From Phorcus lineatus (Eukaryota; Mollusca; Gastropoda; Trochida; Trochidae), in contig OV121087.1 of the NCBI GenBank assembly GCA_921293015.1, positions 35,385,235 through 35,449,234 of the forward strand: 64,000 bases of DNA, read 5' to 3'. How positions within the stretch are numbered: the stretch's first letter is position 1; every line of letters starts with the position of its first letter. Shown piece after piece: positions 41,701 to 50,700 of this stretch. Both the position numbers and the translations under genes were made by a program. Below the pieces are notes generated by a model, which was given only the letters and a program-made list of their open reading frames with translations, ran no database searches and was not told the origin of the DNA.

Positions 41701-44700
41701 ACACTTATCAACCATGATCCCTAAGTGAGCTTTTTGAGGGTAAGACCAACAAAGAATGCCAGATTATAGTTTGAAGCGGGGATATGTGAGCTGTGCTCAC
41801 TTCTTTACTTGTTCTCTATGTGACTGTTGATGAACCCATCATGAACATATGCCTAGATGTACGAAATAGCTTCAAAATATAATAGTTGCCTTGGATATAT
41901 GTCTTCAATAGTAGTATGATAGCTTGACTCTGTGTGTCATTCACTTGGACATCAAAGGTTAATAATAAAGACTGTTTTCAAAACAGAATTTATAATCTTC
42001 TTCAGTCTGGATTTGAGAGGTGAGGGCGATTTGGGGTTTAAAGCCGCTTTCAAGAGTATTGCACTGCTAGTATTGGCTGCTAGTATTAATGCAGAGAGAA
42101 AGTCCGCAACACTATTGTGTCTTTGCATTGCGATGAAACCTGCGAGCCACGACTTCAACTAACGAAGCATGGGCTCCATACTGAGCTTAAGATCAGTGCA
42201 GCTTTGCACCCATATCTGCTTGTACAACAGTTCTCTACTGCAGAAAAAGTTCCTGAGCCCCTGGCGGAATCCGAACCACTGACCTCTTGATCCCGACCGA
42301 ACGCGCTAACTACTGCGCTATCCCGCCCAACTGCATTGAGATAGACCACTCTACACATGTATCACTTGTTCAAAAGGAAACGTTTCCCTACATGATTTGT
42401 TACCCTACAGTAAGACTCTATGAATGTCAACACGAAAAGGTAATGAACCGCATGCCCATTTTGAAATTAGATTTTTAAAAAACCCTTCAAGCCCCTGTTG
42501 TTAATTACCACTTTCGTTTTTATTCAGATTACATCGGTTTCGTGAAACGTGCCCTTGTGCTGTTAAGGAACTATAAGCTAATTTCAAGAATAGAATTAGA
42601 GGTCAAACCAGACGCAGAGGCTGAACCAGATGAAGATATCCCGCCCGTCCGTGAGTACCCGTCTTCTGAATCTTTCATTTAGCTCTCAAAAGTTTATATT
42701 GTGATAGGTTGAGATCAAAACTTATGTCATTCCCAGACTTCCTTTTTTTCAGATTAATTTTTTCGGTTTTGAGAATTTTTAGGCTTTTCTCATTTGTCAG
42801 TATCAAATGCATTTTTTTGTAAATGACTAACAATCAAAAGACACATCATTACATTGAAACTTTCAATCTTCTTTTAATCATCTCTCATTTATTTATCAAA
42901 TCATGTTGGTTGAAATTGCATGTACACTTTTCTTTGAAAAGATACCCCGACGTTGGAATCTTTAACGTGTTTCAAGAGTAAACGTTGTTGCTATATACTT
43001 GATGACCAAAGAGGACATATATATCTTTATAATGTTACACCAACAACTGATGTAAATCAAATATCGTGTTGGGCTCCAAAAATTATTTTTATTATCATGC
43101 CAATGGTGTAAGGGGTACAGCTACAGCTCTGCAGCAACTTCAATAGTGATCGTCACATCAACATACATCTTACTCTTGTATTTCAATCTGTTCACCCAGA
43201 AAGCTTCACGTCAGTCTTCACCCCCAACACTTATGCCTACCAGTTCGTCCCGGAAATACAAGTCAATAACAAAGACTTCATCACCTTCAAGATCAAGGCT
43301 GCGGGAGACGCTCACATCGCCCTTTCGGCTGTCTACGGTGACGTTGACAGGAAGACACACGAGATTGTCCTCGGAGCGGATAATAATTCCAAATCTCTCA
43401 TCCGTGACGGGTCTCTGGGAGTCGTCAAAGCGGAAGCGACAACCGTAAACTTGCTCAGTGAAGATGAGTTCCGGTTTTTCTGGGTCAGCTGGAAGGGTCA
43501 CGTGATCGAGGTCGGAAGGGGAGGCTACTACGGCAAGAATACCTTCCTGAGATATAAGATACCACAAAATAGGCAGTTTAATGTTAACTGTCTGGCTTTG
43601 TCAACCGGAAGGGCATCAAAAGGACAATGGGAATTTGCTGAAATTTTGGGTAGGTTTTGACTTAATTAATGTTTTGATGTTCGAGAAAAAAGGAAATGTA
43701 GCCTATCACACATTATTTTAGATGATGTGTTGTGAAGTTATATATATCTAGATTTTCTCATATTTCATTTAATTAGAAACTATTAGGATCAACACGTTGT
43801 AGATTAAGGATTAGAGATTTGAGATATTATGTAGTTATAACGTAGACAAGTAGCCCTATATTGATAGATTTAGATGCATTTTAGCAGGTAGGTTTTTTTA
43901 AGGTTTTCTCTCTTTCATAATAGTTGTTGGCCATGAGAATTTAACGGATTTATTATTTGATAAGTGCCGTAAGTAAAGTTTAACTTTAAGGAAAGAGAAT
44001 AGCATATGAAATATCGTAAATATACTATCGAGTTTTATACTTTTTGGATTATTTCGAACTATCGAGTTACAAAGTTGCGCCTGTTTAGACCAAAGTTTCT
44101 CACAGTGAATCAAGAAAATTTTGAAAAGGTGGGTTGGAATCTGGGGGAGTTCTAAAGAAAGGAAGGGTAGAGATCACCCACAGGGAAGACACTTTTTACA
44201 GGCACTTTTTAAAAAAGAATTGAGGATGGGTCGTGGGAGCAGTGGCCTCTTATATGTGAAAGCTTACAAAACTTCTCATAAATAAAAAGTAACTTTGCTT
44301 ATATTACTGCGAAATGGTTTTCGATTCAATGAGAGCATAGGAAGTATACTGAGCACGTTAAGTTTCAATCCATAAATATAAATCAGCTCCATGAATAATT
44401 AGTTTCACATTTGTACACATTCATTAAATATAAAATCGTCAATGAATAGTTTTAAATCTCATGTTAGCTCATTTTGTATGTGCATGGCTTAATAGTTTAT
44501 ACCTTCTTGCTGCAATCTTATCTTCCACACCCACAGACGAGTTGCCTGTTTGGAGAAGTTACTCAGGTATTACACAGTTGTCTCCCTTTTCAACTTTCTT
44601 TTCTTTATGTGTCGTCTCCTTCCTCTCACTGTTTTTGCCTTGTCTTGCATGTATATGGTCAATCTCTGAGTTGATTTTAATATTACCATAAATATACATT

Positions 44701-47700
44701 TGTTAATCCTAATTAATGTATTTCTGAAAGATGAAGACAAAAATTGTTTCGGGATACAAAACTAAAATAATATGTGGTGTAAATTCAAAGCTCGTAACAC
44801 TGACAAATGACTGTAAAGTAATGTAAAAATACCTAACAAAAAGGATATCTGAATGTTAACCAACGTTTTAGGAATTGTTTTCTGTTGAATTGTTCCGCTT
44901 AAAGTGATGTCATGTTTTTGTTTGTGCATGTTCTTTCTGTTATATTCTATTTTTCATGATCTTCGGTTGTTTTTTTGGTCGTTGTCTTTCTGTATTTGTC
45001 CGTATATAATGATTCTAACTTGCATTCAATACAAAATGATTTTCCACTTTCTATTTTGCATATAATATAATTAAAATTTGCCGTGATCAAATAATGAAAT
45101 ACTTCAGACTTAAGTTAATGATATATTTCTATGAAACATCATATCAAGTATTTTTTCGCAACAACATCAACAGAAAGTAACTTAATGATCTTTGCTGTCG
45201 TTACGACTATTAAAGAGTAATTAGTCAATTCTTGTATATTTGTAAGTGAATAAAGTATTTACATATTTATTGCATAAGTATTTACTTCTAGTACAGTCAT
45301 CAAGATATCTTTTCTTCCATAGAATATCGTTGTACTCAAATAGCATCCTTATTTTTAAAAAAGTACCTGTAATATGAAGTTTGAATGGTATGAATAAGGT
45401 ATTTCATATTTCATAATTTCACATGAATTTGAAAACTAATAAAATTTGAAATTGATTGTATACCACCATATGTATTGCTTGTATATGTATGTTCAATATC
45501 ATATTTGATATGTATGCATTGATGAGTAATATGAATCCTTGGAAATATAACATTTTTTTAAAATAAGAAATATTTTCTTACCTACACGTACATTGCAGAC
45601 ACATACGACAAGGAGAGAGAGAAAAAGCGAGAGAAGATCAGGATGTGTTTGTTATGGCTGGCCAAGAAACAGCGCATGATCAGTTGTCTGGAAGATGCGT
45701 ACCCTAACCCAGTAGCTGTCTCCGAACTGCTCAAGTAAGAATTTACTACTGAGAGTTCGAAGTGTTTCTTATATAACTTACTGCCACCTTTTTTTTTACT
45801 TTTGCGGCTGCAGATCCGGATTGTGCCCCACCCACCAAAAGTGTTCGTATTTCAGTAAATGTGGAGAGTCGAATGTTTAAACTTGATTATCTCTTCTTAC
45901 CTTTCTCAATCTAATTATTAAGCTAACTTTCTTGTGCACACAGATTCTTTGATCCAGAGAAATAATTTCAATAGTTGTACTTAAGACTTCCAACCCCACC
46001 AAAACGAAAATCCTGTATCCACCCTTAAAAAATATTTTGTTTAAAAATATCATAGGTAATGACGAAATCTATCAGTTGAATCAAGAAAGAGAAACAATTC
46101 TTAAGTGACATGCATAAGAAAAGCAAGATGTTCTGGTTAACCACTGTAGCATTCCATCTGATAAAGGATGTAGTATAGACCCGGACACGACATGTAATTT
46201 CAGAATAAAGACTTCAGAAAATTTGCTTTTCTTAGAAGTAGGTTTTGGTAACAAATAATAACCAAGGACCTGTACTATGTGACGAACGTATTCAGGCCTG
46301 TGGATAATAATGCCTCTTACATTACAGGAAGTGTAAGATAAAGATGTCCGACTCAATAACGGCGGTAGTGATGCTAAACGAGATGCAGAAGAAAGGTCTG
46401 ATACAGGAAGTGGAGAAGAACATCTGGATGAGGATACAGTCAGGGGAACAGGGCGCTCAACATGGTGAGTTTAGAAATATCGCCCAATTGTAACTGAGGT
46501 AAGGTGATCTGCGTGTTGACCTCTGTTTTGAGACAATAGTCGTCACAAGAACCCATACGCTTTCATATATGTCGAAATGAATACTTTTCATCTTTGGTAT
46601 AGCACGTCAAATCGGCTGTTTCATATTCAGCTACAAATAAATTCATTATAAGTTTCAGATGAATTGAAATTCATACAATTGAACAATATTCCCTTATTTG
46701 GAAACAATATTGTTTGAAATGTCGACTGGCTCTTTACCAAAGTGATTAGTTGTACATTGTGTTACACTCAAATATTAAGTTGTACAATGTGAACACATCC
46801 TAAAATTAGCTTTGCTTTGTATTGCACATCATATAATCAGATTACAGTGTGTAACACTTCAAATGATACGTTGTACACTGTGTGACACTTCAAATGATAA
46901 GTTGTACACTGTGTTACACTTCAAATGATAAGTTGTACACTGTGTTACACTTCACATGAGAAGTTGTACACTGTGTTACACTTCACATGAGAAGTTGTAC
47001 ACTGTGTAACACTTCAAATAATAAGTTGTTTATTGTGTTTCACTTCAAATTATCAGTTTAACATTCTTAAAATGTTAAGTTACCCTTAGTGTGACACATC
47101 TAAGCACATGAATATTTGCACAGTGTAACACTTCGAATGACTATTCATGCATTGTGAAACTTCGAATGTTTGATTCACAATATTTGACATTTCGAATGAT
47201 TACTTAAGCCTTGTAAAATATCATATCAAATGATTAAGCGTTTTGTGTTTTTACTTTGAAAATCAAATGCACATTGTTTAATTTTTTAATGATCAATTAA
47301 AGATTGTGTTACATTTTGAACGGTTAAATGAAAAAGGTATTTTGATTGTTTGGACATTACGATGCATTTAAAAAAGTTAAGTTATGTTGATAAGATATTC
47401 ACAGCGTTGTTATTGAGAACCTGTTCCTTAAAATTTGCAAAATCCTCCCAAGAACAAATCGTAAGGCTTAATGCATATCGGTTAAAAGGTGTGATAACAA
47501 TTTCATATTTAAAACAAATTTTCTCATGCTTCCATAAATTAATAAATTTCACTCTGCAAATGATTTCTTCCTTTACCAACCAGAGATCAAGTTAGTGAAG
47601 GAAATTCCGACCCTGACAGGCAAGGAGCAACCAACCATAGGGGTCATCACGGGACTCTTCTGTGAGAAACTTGCAGTAGACGCCATGATGGAAGATAAAA

Positions 47701-50700
47701 CAACATATGTCAAGTTCAAAACTGAAGGTAATAATATTAGTAGTATTACAATATTAATAGTACTTTTTTTTTTAATCGGTAAAATTTAATATGTAAAACA
47801 ATCGTTTATACATATTTCAATGAATAATGCCTACTTAAATGATGACGTGTCAAACAATTTGGATATTTTTATATAAATTTAAGATCATTAGCTTACGATT
47901 GTGACAAGTAAAACTAAAAATTTAAGGTGGATGACTTTTTTAATGGTCAATCATAGACTGAAAAAGAATGAGTTATGTTTGAATTATTACATCACTAATG
48001 ATGAAATATGAACAAGTTCAGCATTTATCACATTCAAAGAATGGTCCAAAGAATGAAAATTTCAAAGCGCATACTTTTAAGAATTTATTCTAGTGGCCAT
48101 AAAACTTATCTGATAGCTGTTATAAATACAATCTCTTCAGCTCTTCTATAATGATTATGATATTCATCATATCAAACTTCTCAGCAGAAATTCTGTACTG
48201 TATTAATAATCTTTTGCCTCAACATCTACAAGAATACATAACGCCTAATGGTGAAATATGAAATATCACATTAACGTTATTGTCATATGGCAGGTTCCGG
48301 TACTTCAATTGGTAAGACAAAAGTGTTGTGGAATAGATGTTGTCAAAAGTCTATTTAAAGTTTTGGTTTAAGTATTTCGATTCTGTGTTTTTCTATGATT
48401 TTAGTTTGTGTTTTGTGTAAATTAAGCTTTTTCTGTGTTTTCAGTTGCTGTTGTTATATTTGCTTTTTGTTATCTTTGTATCGTTACAATTATCTTATCA
48501 ATACTTTTATTTGTACTTTATAGGAAAAGGCAAGTTACCAAGGGGCAGGTCATATATACCCGGCATGCGTCTTTATTTATTAGTAGAGGAAAATACTTCT
48601 TGAAATATGTTAGTTTAATATAAAAAAAGTTAAAAAGTTGCGTGTTCTTGTCAGCGGCATCAAAATCAAGTCTTTAAACGACAACTTTCGGCGCTCATCA
48701 GGGCTTTAGGCTTCGTTCGACGTAAACCTTAGATATGTTCGACTTAAATTCACACATTTTGTAATTTCTTCTTAAGGTTTGAGCGTGCCAGGGTTTCATT
48801 CCCTATGCATATCTTACATCAAAATACGATTTTCGAAGTTATAATTTTATCTCAATGTCGACATGTCAGGCATGATTGGGATGTATCGTAATCACAATTT
48901 AACGAATTGTCTTATATGACATGATAAATGACATCTCCCTCATATTCCAAGCTAGTCTTAATATGCACATAACAAACATTTTGATTCAACATTTTGTGAT
49001 TTACCTTGAATGTATAATAGTCATAAAATTACAATGCTAAATTAATGTGTACTCAAAAATTAATCGAAGCAGTTATCAAATTGTAAATTTTAAGTCGACC
49101 CAGCCACTAAATATAAGTATCACTGAATGCAACAATCCTCGACCATTTATGATAATCCAAGTAGAGCTTGATGACGTACAGAGTCAATAGCGTTCTTAAA
49201 ACACGAACGTCAAACTTGTTACAACAACACCTCAAATTCAGCTTAGCAATTCAATCAACTTATGCTTTATTCTGTAATCACTATTGTTTTTGCATGAGAA
49301 GGTTACGTAGTAATACTGTCTCGGAATGAGTAGTTGTTTAGCTCACGTGTTACAGAACTTCATAGGCTACACTTAGATATTTCAAAATTCAATAAGAAAT
49401 ACATTTTGCATGAGAAAGTAACGTAGTAATTCTGTCTCGGAATGAGTAGTTGTTTAGCTCACGTGTTACAGAACTTCATAGGCTACATTTCGATATTTCA
49501 TAATTCAATAAGAAATACATTTTGCATGAGAAAGTTATGTAGTGATACAATCTCGGAATGAGTAGTTGTATAGCTCACGTGTTACAGAACTTCATATGCT
49601 ACACTTAGATATTCTTAAATCAATAAGAAATACATTTTGTAAAGTCGTGCCTGCAAATCACCAGTCGATCATCAGCATAAAACAAGCTAAATGTCTGTGA
49701 AATTACTTTCTTGTGTGTGAACAGCCACGTATATGCTTACTCCTTACTAGATGTTTAGTCGGAATGAAGAAGGACTTTCATATGCATTGGTATATATTGT
49801 AAGCCCTAAAAAGACTATATAATCAAAGGCGTACATAAGCATAACAATCTCATTTAAATCAGTATTGCTAGTACGTTTCGGATCTGAGCACCGTTCAAGA
49901 AGGATCATGTCAAGTGACCTTTGCTATCCAGCCAATCAAAGACGAGATTTAAAAGCTATCGGTACTATTTAATATTTTGGCTGTTTCAATTTATTGAAAT
50001 TTAAAGTAACAGACAAAGGCACCTGAAAAGACCCATGTAGGAGAGTACTCTGGTCAAAAAAAAACCTGCGAGGTACGAGCAAAATGTTGTACTTGATTAA
50101 AATGAGATTGATGTAGAGATGCGTTTCTGCATAATCAGTATGAAATAACAGACTATACGATTGTGGAAAAAGGTTTTTCCAATTGTTACCTTACGTCACA
50201 CGAACTTAATGAATAACGTCTTTTCATCCCACAGTTCATGTATTATTCATGTAAATGTAAAAATCCCCATCGACATTGGATTTTCCGAATATATTACCTG
50301 AGCCTACGGTTTATTACAGGTGAATCCCAGGTGTACACGTGCGGACGTATCGGAAATCACAACGTGGTCTCCACCAAACTGTCACGGCTCCAGGGAGGAC
50401 AGGGCGCAATGATAGCTGCTGAAAATACCGTCACAAGATTACTTGGTAAGTACTTTAAATACTTTTTGAAATATCAAGTTGGTTTTCCTGATAAAATTAT
50501 AAAACAACACTTCACTCAACCTCATCCCATAGACCTATGAATAAGTGGGTGTTTTGAAATAAAATTGGAGGGAATGGTCCTTTGAGATTCCCTTTTATGG
50601 TTAAAATTCTTATAAATTATTATTTCTTGATTAAATTTGATAAAGTTTCATAGTATACGTACATCTAAATCATATATACATGCAAGGCTTACTCTTGTTT

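Larger units (their letters stand above)
47728..50319 (+). other. Gene 2 intron 10
   Basis: Contains a possible 18-nt microexon (48294-48311) and a 116-bp tandem repeat (49291-49638). The rest is AT-rich and not recognised. Confidence 0.6.

Noticed and set aside
43211..43567. 118-codon open frame on the minus strand
   Set aside because: It lies exactly opposite the Methyltransf_FA exon, which has splice sites and family motifs; the minus frame is its shadow.
48640..48780. Sequence with CGGCGCTCATCAGGG resembling known invertebrate repeat tails
   Set aside because: Only a vague memory of similar text and no second copy in the window, so not annotated.
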